Shown here: positions 38,922 through 48,872 of the stretch, one piece after another
Layout: the number at the start of each line of letters is the position of its first letter
How positions within the stretch are numbered: the first letter of the stretch is position 1
NCBI RefSeq assembly: GCF_002873135.1
Contig: NZ_MCVI01000015.1
Location: 45,646 to 109,645 of the forward strand
Direction of reading: 5' to 3'
Origin: Shewanella sp. 10N.286.48.A6
Lineage (GTDB): Bacteria > Pseudomonadota > Gammaproteobacteria > Enterobacterales > Shewanellaceae
DNA: 64,000 nucleotides
The notes under the pieces: model-generated
The model's database searches: none
Seen by the model: only the letters and a program-made list of their open reading frames with translations
Told to the model about the DNA's origin: nothing
Position numbers and translations under genes: made by a program

Positions 38922-40097
38922 TTAAAAGCCCGAGCCTAGGTTAAAATACAATGCCCGCTCCTCTTCACTGGCGGCGACATCCACTCCCATATGAATGCCG
39001 TAACGTCTGGCAATTTGATAGCGAAAGCCAACACCATAAGCATTAACGGAGTCGCTGCTGTCTTGTATTGATTCCGTCTCTGTCTCTGTTTGGCCGTAAC
39101 CGTAAAAGGTCGATACCGTCCAGCGGTGATCTATGTGATACATCAACTGCGCTTGTAAGGTGCCGACTTGATCACCTTGATAGCGAAATGCTGATACACC
39201 ACGAAGATCAACATAAGGCTTAGTGGTAGGTGAAAGGCTGGTGTCTTTCTCATACAATTCCTGATAACTAGCAGCGACCGCAAAGGTCCACTTTTTAGCA
39301 ATAGGGAAATAAAACTCGCCACTGGTATCTAAGGTACCGTAATGACTGTCAGAACCTAACGCCTCATCATATAACATGTATTCAGCCGATAAAATGTAAC
39401 CCTTTTTCGGGAAAAACATATTATCTCGAGTGTCATACTCGGCCACCAAACCAAGACCTGAGGTGGTATGTTTATCACCCAGTGCGGTTTGCAAAAACCA
39501 ATCAACTACAGCGTTTGATGATGAGACACTGGACACTGACCATAGCTGTTTTAAGCCCAACAATAATGGCGTATCAGCCACTCTAAACTGCAGTTTTTGC
39601 ATCGCAAAGTAAGCTTCGGTAGTGGTATCAAATTTGAGGTTTTTCCCTTCAGGTAGTAAGCCACCTAAATTAGTATAAATATCTAAATTCGCCTTAGCAG
39701 CACCTGCGCCGCCGGTATAACGAATACTATCGTTTAACCAAGAATGACGGTGCCCCGCAAAAGCAAACCAAGTACCATTGGCTGTCGCGCCGCCGCCCAC
39801 CAAGGTCATTGCTGCAGGAATTAACTGGGCGCCGCCATCAATAGACTCAAGGGCTTTTTGTTTACGTAGTTCTTTTTCTTCATCGGTTTCGTGCAAAAAC
39901 AAGCCCATCAAACCACCACCAGCACCAACTGCAGGCTCAGTAATTAAAATAGGAACCGGTAAAAAACCATAGGCATTTTCAGCGAGGTGATAGCCAAGAT
40001 CAAATTGGCCATCTTGCTGGTCAAAAAAATAAGACTGTTCAGCAGATGCTTGCCAAGAAGCCATCGCTAAAATGCATAATGAGATTTTTTTAAACAT
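38922..40097 (-). CDS. BamA/TamA-like (surface antigen D15) outer-membrane barrel
   Basis: A protein of about 391 residues from the ATG at 40097 (a TTG five codons upstream is less likely). Signal peptide MFKKISLCILAMASWQASA, then a short linker and a barrel with about sixteen alternating strands. The Omp85 marks are FVAEYDTRDNMFFPKKGYILSAEY (quoted in part) and VDLRGVSAFRYQGDQVGTLQAQL, equivalent to the DTRD and loop-6 RGY regions, and the C-terminal FNLGSGF. No POTRA domain is visible, so it is a barrel-only relative. Substrate unknown. It has an inserted charged segment (LHETDEEKELRKQK) after the N-terminal strands. Confidence 0.8.
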   Translation of the reverse strand: MFKKISLCILAMASWQASAEQSYFFDQQDGQFDLGYHLAENAYGFLPVPILITEPAVGAGGGLMGLFLHETDEEKELRKQKALESIDGGAQLIPAAMTLVGGGATANGTWFAFAGHRHSWLNDSIRYTGGAGAAKANLDIYTNLGGLLPEGKNLKFDTTTEAYFAMQKLQFRVADTPLLLGLKQLWSVSSVSSSNAVVDWFLQTALGDKHTTSGLGLVAEYDTRDNMFFPKKGYILSAEYMLYDEALGSDSHYGTLDTSGEFYFPIAKKWTFAVAASYQELYEKDTSLSPTTKPYVDLRGVSAFRYQGDQVGTLQAQLMYHIDHRWTVSTFYGYGQTETETESIQDSSDSVNAYGVGFRYQIARRYGIHMGVDVAASEEERALYFNLGSGF

Positions 40098-40295
40098 GAA
40101 GTACCTAACCAAGTAAAAAGAGTACCAGTACTGAATCGGCCGTCCCCAAAAATACCAATATGGGTTAGCACAATAAAACTCAGCAGCATTAACGATAAAA
40201 ATTATGACTTAATTAAAGCAGTTTTTCGACTCACTGTTGAAGGATCGAACCATTCAATCCCATCACAACTAAGGTTCAGTGCAGTGTGAATACAA

Positions 40296-40325
40296 AAAAG
40301 CCTATCTATCACAGGATAAATAGGC
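40296..40325 (-). terminator. Terminator after the SDR gene
   Basis: GCCTATCTATC pairs with GATAAATAGGC across a short loop, downstream of the minus-strand SDR stop codon. Confidence 0.55.
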
Positions 40326-40354
40326 CAATTCTAATTCTAATTTAAGCAAATGAT

Positions 40355-41101
40355 TTAACTCATTTTTCTGATAACACTCACAGGTGCGACTCGCAATACC
40401 CAATGCAAAATAGCCCATGGCCAGCTTGGCACAAAAGCGTTGGGCTTTTCTTTATTGATGGCCTTTACTAGCGCCTTACAACCGGTTTCGGTATCGACAA
40501 TAAAGGGGATTTTTTCAACCCCTTCATTGATCTCACTTTGAATAAAACCAGGGTGAATACAGCTTACTTTTATCGGGGTATTCATTACATCAATACGTAT
40601 GCCTTCACTAAGAGATGTTAGCGCTGCTTTAGTGGCTGCGTAAACTGTCATCGCCCGTCTAAAACCACGTACTGCACTGACAGATGATATGGTGACTAAA
40701 TGCCCTGAATTTTGAGCCCTAAAGATAGCCATTGCCGCCTCAGCCTGTGCAAGCGCGGCAATAAAATTGGTTTCTGCTGTTTGTTTATTGGCATTAAAAT
40801 ACCCAGTACCAATGGAAGCACCTTTGCCCATGCCCGCATTAATAATAATGCGGTCTAACGGCCCCATTTCAGCGTTAAATTGATCAAAAACGCTAAAAAC
40901 AGCCTCATGATCATTCACGTCTAAGGCTTTTATCAGCACGTTAATTTGCGGGTTAATTTGTTCTAGCTCAGCCTTGAGCTCAACTAACCTATCCATTCGG
41001 CGCGCACACAGTGCTAAGTTAGATCCCTGTTTTGCAAATTCAATGGCCATTCCTCGACCTAAACCCGAACTTGCCCCGGTGATCAAAATATTTTTTCGCA
41101 T
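40355..41101 (-). CDS. SDR family NAD(P)-dependent oxidoreductase
   Basis: A protein of about 248 residues with the classical short-chain dehydrogenase motifs: ILITGASSGLGRG (cofactor glycine motif), INAGMG (NAG), a catalytic Ser in VTISSVSAVRG, and YAATKAA (YxxxK). The C-terminal 30 residues are hydrophobic with Trp and Pro (WPWAILHWVLRVAPV), suggesting membrane association. The second ATG (41101) follows a GGA site; the first (41113) does not. Substrate unknown. It is probably co-transcribed with the phosphatase gene upstream (90-bp gap). Confidence 0.88.
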   Translation of the reverse strand: MRKNILITGASSGLGRGMAIEFAKQGSNLALCARRMDRLVELKAELEQINPQINVLIKALDVNDHEAVFSVFDQFNAEMGPLDRIIINAGMGKGASIGTGYFNANKQTAETNFIAALAQAEAAMAIFRAQNSGHLVTISSVSAVRGFRRAMTVYAATKAALTSLSEGIRIDVMNTPIKVSCIHPGFIQSEINEGVEKIPFIVDTETGCKALVKAINKEKPNAFVPSWPWAILHWVLRVAPVSVIRKMS

Positions 41102-41190
41102 CTTATTATCCATTTTATGATGAGTTATTTTTATTATTTACATGGGCTATTTAAGCCCATTTTAGGCGCTGTTACAGCAAAAATAAGCAC

Positions 41191-41922
41191 TTAGGTGTAA
41201 GTAATTATCCTTTTATCCCCTTGTTGCTCGAATATATCGTGCTCATTTAATGACGACAATGACCACTGCTTGTCCTGACCTCTGGCCACCACTTTGGTCA
41301 CGCCGCCATTGACTAATGACCAATTAATATCGACAAACTGTGTTAGCGGCAATCCCAATAATAAACTGGCAATCACGCTAATTGGTCCGCCCGATGAATA
41401 GACCAAAATGGTTTTACCGTGATGCTCGCTGGTTAAGCGCTCAAAAACACCTATGACCCTTTGCTGAAACTCTGCCCAAGATTCGGTATATGGACCACTG
41501 TCATTATGCTTGGCCGTTGCAGATGCCTGTATCCACTGCTGCATAGCGCCGAAAAAGTGCTGCTGAAAAGCCGCGAGAGGATCGGGCTCTTGAGCCAAAA
41601 ATGCACGCATTTTACTGGGGCTGGTAAATTCAGGATGGTATACCCCAAGAATATTTTGATGGTCATATTCATTCCAGCCAACATCTTGCTCAGTTAAACT
41701 TATCAGTGCATCATCGGCCAAACCAAAGGTATCTAGGCTATGCTGCGCGGTTTGCTGATGGCGTAACATTGAGCCTGTTATCACGAGATCTGGCGTAATG
41801 GTTTTATTGGCTAAATATCGCCCCACCAGCTTAGCCTGCTCAATGCCTAAATCAGATAACTGATCATAATCATCGGCATGAAAACTGGCTTGGCCGTGAC
41901 GAATTAGAAAAATTTTACTCAT
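41191..41922 (-). CDS. Histidine phosphatase family protein
   Basis: A protein of about 243 residues from the ATG at 41922; a frame extension adds 26 residues without domain character. Motifs are KIFLIRHGQASFHADDYDQLSDLGIEQA (quoted in part), with the catalytic RHG, then ITGSMLRHQQTAQ and VYSSGGPISVIASLLL, where the usual HG pair of the second histidine site reads SGGP here. That change means the second catalytic histidine may not be conserved, so it may be a binding or regulatory member of the family rather than a true phosphatase. The family covers phosphoglycerate mutases and various phosphatases. Confidence 0.82.
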   Translation of the reverse strand: MSKIFLIRHGQASFHADDYDQLSDLGIEQAKLVGRYLANKTITPDLVITGSMLRHQQTAQHSLDTFGLADDALISLTEQDVGWNEYDHQNILGVYHPEFTSPSKMRAFLAQEPDPLAAFQQHFFGAMQQWIQASATAKHNDSGPYTESWAEFQQRVIGVFERLTSEHHGKTILVYSSGGPISVIASLLLGLPLTQFVDINWSLVNGGVTKVVARGQDKQWSLSSLNEHDIFEQQGDKRIITYT

Positions 41923-42201
41923 GGTAAGTCCCATCACTAAATGCTGAATTTGCTGCGTTAAGCGCCTTATATAATGCCCATAAACCGTTTTTACATCCAA
42001 ATGCTAAATCATGCTCAACAGCATTTAAAGCCCGTAAGAGCGACCTGTTTATTTCATTAACATAGCCTATTTTTAAAGGGGATTCGACAGTCTTTAATCA
42101 TGATACAAAAGAAGCCTTTTTAGTTACTTGATTAGGAAGCAAAGAATTGAGTTATGAGGGTAAGTGATAGTGAATTAGAGCGCTTTTATTCGCATTAAGA
42201 A

Positions 42202-44466
42202 TTACGCAGTCCAAGTTGGATTGCAGTGCCAAGCTTGCACCCACTTAGGCACCTGTGCTGCTGGCATAGGTCTAGAAATACCATAACCTTGAGCTATAGT
42301 GCAGTGAAGTGATAACAGCTTGTCAGCTTGTGCCTTGTTTTCTACCCCTTCAGCTATGACCCCAAGGTCAAAAATATCAGCTAAACCGATAATAGCCTTC
42401 AAAATGGCCAGATCAGACGTATCTGTTAACATATCCCGAATAAAGCTCTGATCAATTTTTAATTTCGTAGCAGGCAAGCTTTTAAGGTAGGTAAGTGATG
42501 AGTAACCGGTACCAAAATCATCTAAGGCAAACTTAACGCCCATTTGTAAACAGGCGTTCATTCGCTGACTAATTTTAACCATATCTTCTAAGGCACTGGT
42601 TTCTAATATCTCCATTTCCAATAGCTCGGGAGAAATATTAGGGTAAGCGGTTAAAGCTGCAGCTAAGTTGGCGACAAAGTCACTACTTTGCAATTGGCTG
42701 GCGCCAATGTTGACACTAACGGGAATCGTTAAGCCTTTTTCTTGCCACTCATCTAGTTGTTTAAGTACAGTATCAATTACCCACTCGCCTATTTTAATGC
42801 TAATTAAGTGGTCTTCAATCATGGGTAAAAAGACTTCTGGCAGCAATAATCCTTGTTGCGGATGCTGCCAGCGCAGCAATGCTTCAACCCCCACTACTTT
42901 CCCTGTGTTCATATTTACTTTAGGCTGAAAATAAAGAACAAACTCTTGGTTTTCGTAAGCCTGAATAATACACTCAAGGCTCTTTCGTTTCGTTTTCGAG
43001 GCTTCAGCAGAGTCCTTATCAAAAAATAAATAACAGCTTTTGCCTGCGTCTTTCGCTTGATACAGCGCATGATCAGCTTGTCTTAGCAATAAGTCTGGAT
43101 CGGTGCCATTTTGCGGGTACAGTGTTACCCCAATACTGGTTGAAGCTTGCAGTATTTCTTCATTGCAAATAATACTTTGCGATGCAGCCACCAGCATCCG
43201 CTGTAATACTGGTTCACAATCACTGGCCTGTTCTAGGTCACTGAGTACTGCAACAAACTCATCACCGCCAATACGCGCTAAAAAGTCTCCTGCACGCAGC
43301 GCACTTTTTAGCGCCTGTGAAATTAAAACTAAGAATTGATCGCCAGTGCTATGGCCGTGGATATCGTTAATGGCTTTAAAGCCGTCTAAATCAAGATAAG
43401 CCAGTGCCAGCTTTTTACCGCGTCGCTGGCTCTGTTTTAGTGCCTGCGCTAACTTATTGGCCAGTAATGCTCTATTGGGTAAACCAGTTAACATATCGTG
43501 ATGGGCGGTATGCTCTAGTTGCTGCTGGTGCGCTTTTTTATCGGTTATGTCAGTAAACATTGAGACATAGTGCATGACCTTACCATACACATCACGCACC
43601 GCACTGATTGATTGCATTTGCGGATAAATTTCGCCGTTTTTGCGTTTATTCCATATTTCATCACACCAATAGTTATGCTGTTTCAGCGTGCTCCACATAC
43701 CGTCGTAAAAGTCTGCAGACTGTCGACCCGATCTGAAAATTCGTGGATTTTTACCAATGGCCTCTTGACGGCTAAAGCCCGTTATCTGAGTGAAAGTGTC
43801 ATTAACTTCAAGGATATTGCCCTTTAAATCGGTGATCATGATGCCTTCATGAGCATGACTAAAAACACTGGCGGCAAGTTTTAATTTTATTTCAGATTTT
43901 TTAGTGGCGGTAATATCTGTCAGTGCGCTAAGGCATTCAAGGCCATCTTCGTTAATAGTAAGCTTTAACTGTACCGTGCTTAGCTTATTATCGATGTTAA
44001 GTTTTATCTCACTGTCTGGAGAGTCAACGCCTTGAAAAGTATTGCCAAGGTGAGCGTTATATTGCAGTAGGGAGTCTTCAGTTAAGTATGCTCCAAGGCG
44101 TTTACCCAGTATATTTTTACGGGGCATACCTAACATACTTGCAGCGGTAAAATTAGCCTGAGTGATATGCCCAGTGCGATTAAGCGAAACATAACCTACT
44201 GGGGCTAAATCATATAATGCTTGATAGTTTGCAGCGGCTGATTCGGCGATATCTCTGGCCACTATTAGCTCTTTTTGCTGCATCTCTAATTCGATTTGAT
44301 GCACCTGTAACTCATGTAGTAATCGATCAGCTGCAACCTCATCCGCTAGTGAGCAGCGCTCATTGCACTCATTGCAATCATGTTTATGCTGACACTGCAT
44401 AGAATCCTTACGCAATGAATTCAGGCTTTGAATAGTTGGCTTTATACCCTTGTTCATTGCGTGCAC
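42202..44466 (-). CDS. PAS-GGDEF-EAL protein with Cys-rich N-terminus
   Basis: A 754-residue c-di-GMP enzyme. An N-terminal Cys/His cluster (QCQHKHDCNECNERC, about 24-38) precedes a coiled-coil helix, a PAS domain (about 78-188), a second PAS with PAC (about 196-312, HEGIMITDLKGNILEVN), the GGDEF domain with intact RIGGDEF (400-404) and an EAL domain with EALLRW (528-530) and DDFGTG (649-654), so both cyclase and phosphodiesterase motifs are retained. It is cytoplasmic (no membrane helix). The start could be the ATG at 44457. It follows the CheB-CheR-PAS gene by 41 bp, so the two are co-transcribed. Confidence 0.93.
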   Translation of the reverse strand: MHAMNKGIKPTIQSLNSLRKDSMQCQHKHDCNECNERCSLADEVAADRLLHELQVHQIELEMQQKELIVARDIAESAAANYQALYDLAPVGYVSLNRTGHITQANFTAASMLGMPRKNILGKRLGAYLTEDSLLQYNAHLGNTFQGVDSPDSEIKLNIDNKLSTVQLKLTINEDGLECLSALTDITATKKSEIKLKLAASVFSHAHEGIMITDLKGNILEVNDTFTQITGFSRQEAIGKNPRIFRSGRQSADFYDGMWSTLKQHNYWCDEIWNKRKNGEIYPQMQSISAVRDVYGKVMHYVSMFTDITDKKAHQQQLEHTAHHDMLTGLPNRALLANKLAQALKQSQRRGKKLALAYLDLDGFKAINDIHGHSTGDQFLVLISQALKSALRAGDFLARIGGDEFVAVLSDLEQASDCEPVLQRMLVAASQSIICNEEILQASTSIGVTLYPQNGTDPDLLLRQADHALYQAKDAGKSCYLFFDKDSAEASKTKRKSLECIIQAYENQEFVLYFQPKVNMNTGKVVGVEALLRWQHPQQGLLLPEVFLPMIEDHLISIKIGEWVIDTVLKQLDEWQEKGLTIPVSVNIGASQLQSSDFVANLAAALTAYPNISPELLEMEILETSALEDMVKISQRMNACLQMGVKFALDDFGTGYSSLTYLKSLPATKLKIDQSFIRDMLTDTSDLAILKAIIGLADIFDLGVIAEGVENKAQADKLLSLHCTIAQGYGISRPMPAAQVPKWVQAWHCNPTWTA

Positions 44467-44507
44467 TTGGTCATGGCTATCTTCCTTTGCCTTTGGATAT
44501 CACTTTG

Positions 44508-47500
44508 CTATTCCATCTTGCAAAGTTTCTCCAGATTATTTTGTACATCCACCAATAAATTCCTAAGCTCTGCTTCAGAGGAGTTATTCCCCCGCTTAAG
44601 TATTTCCCTTACATTATTTAAGGTTTTTAAGTTGTGCTTTTTATCGGTAATGTTTTTAGTCACACAAACAAACAGACCTTGTTGTTGTGAGTACATTGAA
44701 CATTCAAACCATTGCTTAGTTTCTTTTACGTAATACTCAATTTTTTCTGGCTTGCCAGACATAGCGACGCGACCACAAGCAGCCATAAAATCACTATTAG
44801 ATTGGAGGATATTTGGAATGACTTCACTGCCATTTTTTCCAATTACGTCATGTAGTTCGGTTATGCCAACATAAGCGTTGTTTACTTCAAGATAGTTGAA
44901 GTCTACCGCTTTGTCATTGTTCAAAATGATTCTTTTATAGGCAACTGCATGGGAGGAATTTTCAAATAATAATCGGAATCGCGATTCCGATTGCGTCATG
45001 GCAATACTCGCCATTCTGTTTTCAGTATTGTCACTAAAGGTGATCACTACGCCATCGATGAGGTTTTCTTGGGTGCGATAAGGCATGATGCGCACGATAT
45101 ACCAGCGACCATCATGGGTTTGCACCTCTGTTTGCTGAAATATCAGGCTCCGCAGCACTTCGCAGGCATCATCAGCCAAGGCGGGATAAATTAACGAGCT
45201 AACTAAATCAGTGATCGGACGACCAACATCACTGGCAATGAGTTTGAAAATACTGCGTGTTTCAGTGGTATAACGGCGCACCTTAAGATCGCTATCTAAA
45301 AACAAGGTGGCAATATTGGTGCTATTAAGCAGGTTTTTCATGTCATCACTGGCTTCTGACAACTCATTAACTTTAGTGTTTAGCTCATGATTGACGGTTT
45401 GTAATTCCTCATTCATCGACTGCATTTCTTCTTTAGAGGTGGTCAGCTCCTCGTTAGTACTTTGCAGCTCTTCATTGGTGCTTTGTAATTCTTCATTAGT
45501 CGACTTGAGGTTTTCTTGTGCAAACTGCATCTCATTGGTGGTGATCCTTAAATCATCCCGAGCCTGTTGCAGGACTTGGTTTAAGGCAACTATTTCATCA
45601 GTATCAGTAGCGCTATCAACGCCATCAGCGCTACTGTGCGTGCTTAAAGCCGAAGTCTGCATTGATGATTCACTAAACAGCACCAATACCATGCCACACA
45701 GACTTGCAGGTTGCAGCAATGGTTGCACACTCACATCCACTTGCACTGTATTGCCATTAGTCCCCACACTAATATTTCTTAGTTCAGCCTTCTTCTTTTG
45801 GCGCACAGCCCGATTAAACACTTCACTTATGGGCGCAGTTAAACCTTCACGAGCCATTGCAAATAGATTGTGATTTACTTTACCGGCTGCGGGCTCTAAA
45901 TAATTGCCAGTTTTACCATTGATATAGACGATATCCGCTTGCTCTGTGGTCAGCAACGCCGCTGGCACAAAGTGCTCTTGCAACAGCGATTGGGTCAAGT
46001 CTTCTAAGTTCAAATCATCAACTCCTTGGGTTTTAGCGGGCACCAGTTTTTCAAACATTTGCTCAGGTGAATAGCCACCTGAGGTTCTGCTTGGAAAGCT
46101 CATTAAATTAATCGGTTCAATTGTCTCGCATCGCTGATAAATACGCAGTTTTTCATGCACAGCACTAAACAGGACGTCGTCTTTACCTATGGTTTCAGAG
46201 GTGCCTAACACCAGCACCCCACCAGGATTTAAGCTGTAATGAAATAAGGGGATCAGCTTTTGCTGTAAATCCGCTTCTAAATAGATAAACAAGTTTCGAC
46301 AACTGATTAAATCAAGCTTAGTAAATGGTGGATCGGTGACCAGATTTTGCTGGGCAAAAATAACCATTTCCCGTATTTCTTTACCGATGCGGTAACCTGC
46401 CTTATTGGCCACAAAATAATGATCTAATCGCGTTTGAGCAATATCATCTGCAATACTCGCCGGGTAGATCCCAGCTCGGGCTTTTTTAACCGCGTCATTA
46501 TCAAGATCGGTGGCAAATATCTGCAACTCAAAATGCTGGGGATAACTCCCTTGCTTTAAGGCTTCTTGAAACACGATTGCCAATGTATAAGCCTCTTCAC
46601 CGCTAGAGCAAGCAGGTACCCAAGCTCGCAAGGTGCCGCCTTCTGGGTGTTTAGCCAGCAATGCTGGAATAACCTCATCCTGAAGCTGCAGCCAAACCTG
46701 ACTGTCACGGAAAAAGTGTGTCACACCAATGAGTAACTCGTTAAACAGCAGTTCATTTTCTTGGGCATTACTGCGTAAATACTGAGCATAGTCAGCAATG
46801 CTGGTGAGCTTATGCAAAGCCATGCGCCGCTCAATACGTCTATAAATGGTGCTTTTTTTGTAACGGGAAAAATCATGCCCTGTATGGGATCGCAGCAAGG
46901 CGATGACTTTTTTAATGTCGTGGTGATCTTGTTCAGTATTTTCAACCTGAATAGGCATGTGGTTGAGGTAATTAACCACATTATCCATTAACACATCTGC
47001 GGGTGCTACAGCATCAACTAGTCCGGTATCAATGGCACTTTTAGGCATACTGGCAAATTTGGCCGTATCAGGGCGCTGTACAAACACTGCACCAAATTTT
47101 TCTTTGATAGCCCGTAACCCAAGCGTGCCGTCTGAGCCCATTCCCGACAGAATCACCGCAATGCTTTGAGCCTGTTTATCAGCCGCTAAAGACTTAAGAA
47201 AATAATCTATCGGTAAATGTAACCCATGGGGCTCAACACGAGGAAATAGCAGTAATGTCCCATTTAAAAGAGTTAGGTCATAAGCGGGCGGGATAACATA
47301 TACATGATTGGGCTTAACCATCATGCGATCGCTAATTTGTAGCACCTTAAGTGGGGTTACACGCTGCAACAGCTCACACATAATGCCTTTATGGTGAGGG
47401 TCTAGATGCTGCACCACCACAAAAGCCATACCGCAATCAGCTTTAGCCTGGCTTAAAAACTGCTCAATGGCCTCAAGGCCGCCAGCAGAAGCACCAATAC

Positions 47501-47588
47501 CAATAATAGGAAAGTCAGCCTTTGTCGCCGACGTTTTTACATCAGTTGTCAGCGGAGTCGGCGCGGTAGCAGCATTGGGCTTTTTCAT
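44508..47588 (-). CDS. CheB-CheR-PAS hybrid methylesterase/methyltransferase
   Basis: A 1026-residue multidomain signalling protein. CheB methylesterase (about 25-205) keeps the triad: Ser34 in GASAGG, His61 in VVQHLDPHH and Asp153 in GMGSDGTLG. CheR methyltransferase follows (about 230-490), with the SAM motif PACSSGEEAYTLA and ISCRNLFIYL. A long heptad coiled coil (about 665-750) built of NEELQST/NEEL repeats links to two PAS domains (about 752-860 and 868-985). It lacks the CheB receiver, so it is not a classical chemotaxis CheB. It precedes the GGDEF-EAL gene (41-bp gap). Confidence 0.93.
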   Translation of the reverse strand: MKKPNAATAPTPLTTDVKTSATKADFPIIGIGASAGGLEAIEQFLSQAKADCGMAFVVVQHLDPHHKGIMCELLQRVTPLKVLQISDRMMVKPNHVYVIPPAYDLTLLNGTLLLFPRVEPHGLHLPIDYFLKSLAADKQAQSIAVILSGMGSDGTLGLRAIKEKFGAVFVQRPDTAKFASMPKSAIDTGLVDAVAPADVLMDNVVNYLNHMPIQVENTEQDHHDIKKVIALLRSHTGHDFSRYKKSTIYRRIERRMALHKLTSIADYAQYLRSNAQENELLFNELLIGVTHFFRDSQVWLQLQDEVIPALLAKHPEGGTLRAWVPACSSGEEAYTLAIVFQEALKQGSYPQHFELQIFATDLDNDAVKKARAGIYPASIADDIAQTRLDHYFVANKAGYRIGKEIREMVIFAQQNLVTDPPFTKLDLISCRNLFIYLEADLQQKLIPLFHYSLNPGGVLVLGTSETIGKDDVLFSAVHEKLRIYQRCETIEPINLMSFPSRTSGGYSPEQMFEKLVPAKTQGVDDLNLEDLTQSLLQEHFVPAALLTTEQADIVYINGKTGNYLEPAAGKVNHNLFAMAREGLTAPISEVFNRAVRQKKKAELRNISVGTNGNTVQVDVSVQPLLQPASLCGMVLVLFSESSMQTSALSTHSSADGVDSATDTDEIVALNQVLQQARDDLRITTNEMQFAQENLKSTNEELQSTNEELQSTNEELTTSKEEMQSMNEELQTVNHELNTKVNELSEASDDMKNLLNSTNIATLFLDSDLKVRRYTTETRSIFKLIASDVGRPITDLVSSLIYPALADDACEVLRSLIFQQTEVQTHDGRWYIVRIMPYRTQENLIDGVVITFSDNTENRMASIAMTQSESRFRLLFENSSHAVAYKRIILNNDKAVDFNYLEVNNAYVGITELHDVIGKNGSEVIPNILQSNSDFMAACGRVAMSGKPEKIEYYVKETKQWFECSMYSQQQGLFVCVTKNITDKKHNLKTLNNVREILKRGNNSSEAELRNLLVDVQNNLEKLCKME

Positions 47589-47875
47589 TATTTGAAGTGA
47601 TTTTATGTTAAAGAAGTCGAGTTTAGATAATGCGCCCCATGAGCAAGAAACTCAATAAACTTAGCCTCATTACTGATTAATAAGGACTTTAATACATATA
47701 TTGGTCATAATTACAGACGATTCAATCATAGAGGTTAGCACTAAGCACCTCTATAACGGATGATTTAGCTATTGTATAGTGGCCATTAATATTCACCTTA
47801 TCGCATTAGTTATTATTAAATAAAGTGCCACCCATTGTTAATGTTTGAAAGTCATGATAACAATAGCCTTCATCA

Positions 47876-48766
47876 TTAACGATTAGCAGGTTGCTGCACC
47901 TGTGTTTTTCGGCCGCGAAAGTGCTTAACCCAATACACTAATAAACTAGGGCCAATGTACATAGTTAAACCATATACCCCTGCGGCAATAGCATACTCAG
48001 GTTCATGCAAAAAACTGATCGCAATTAATATTGCCAAAGCCGCATTTTGCATACCAACTTCAATGCCTAACGTTAGTCCATCAATAATGGATAATGAGCA
48101 CAACCTAGCCAGTAATAGCCCCATCATTACCGATAATATATTCAGTGAAATACTCGCCAGAAAGACTTGTTCAAATGATTCGAGTAACAACTCACGCTCT
48201 TTGATTATCAGGGCAATAATCATAGTGAGCATAAAAAACAGTGAAAACCGCCTAAAATACACTGCCACTTTTTGTGCCCAAGATGCGTAATGGTGCCGAA
48301 TCACTATGCCTATCAATACAGGCAGTAAAGTAATCAGCACCAGCCCTAAGGCCGCTGCCAAAATTGAAAACTCTGTCGCTTGATCACCTACAAATAACAG
48401 CACCGAGTAACCAATAATAAACGGCGTGGTAAACACACAAATTAATGTGGATAACGCCGTTAAACTGACTGATAGTGCTAGATTTGCTTTAGCTAAATGA
48501 CTAAAGACATTAGACATAGTGCCGCCGGGACAAGCTGCAAGGATCATCAAACCTACCGCCAATGCAGCATTAAGGTCTAACGCGATACAAATACCTAGCG
48601 CCAACAAAGGCAGCAGAATCACTTGCCCAAGCAAACCCACTATAATGGGTTTAGGTGTGCGCCATAAGCGCGTAAAATCTTGCTGAGTTAAACTCAACCC
48701 CATACCAAGCATAATAAAGGCCAATGCCAGCGGTAATAACACCTCAGTAAAAATTGACGCTTCCAT
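47876..48766 (-). CDS. Bile acid:sodium symporter family (BASS) transporter
   Basis: A protein of about 296 residues with nine or ten membrane helices. Family marks: MILAACPGGTMSNVFSHLAKANLALSVSLTALSTL (quoted in part), in which the CPGG and Asn/Ser residues form the sodium site, and the C-terminal EVGMQNAALAILIA. The ATG at 48766 follows an AGGGGGGA site, clearly better than the upstream ATG. Substrates range from bile acids to pantothenate or other organic anions. It lies upstream of nothing co-directional; the aldolase gene is transcribed towards it. Confidence 0.88.
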   Translation of the reverse strand: MEASIFTEVLLPLALAFIMLGMGLSLTQQDFTRLWRTPKPIIVGLLGQVILLPLLALGICIALDLNAALAVGLMILAACPGGTMSNVFSHLAKANLALSVSLTALSTLICVFTTPFIIGYSVLLFVGDQATEFSILAAALGLVLITLLPVLIGIVIRHHYASWAQKVAVYFRRFSLFFMLTMIIALIIKERELLLESFEQVFLASISLNILSVMMGLLLARLCSLSIIDGLTLGIEVGMQNAALAILIAISFLHEPEYAIAAGVYGLTMYIGPSLLVYWVKHFRGRKTQVQQPANR

Positions 48767-48872
48767 ACATCCCCCCCTGATGTCCATTGATGTCCATTGA
48801 TGTTATTTATCCCTGCAGGTACTTTCTACTGGCACTTTTTGCTGACGCCTATAATCACTGTTTGCTCTCGCT

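Noticed and set aside
45391..45873. 160-codon open frame on the plus strand
   Set aside because: It lies antisense to the coiled-coil and CheR region of the CheB-CheR-PAS gene; the repeated SSLVLCNSS pattern mirrors the NEEL heptads.
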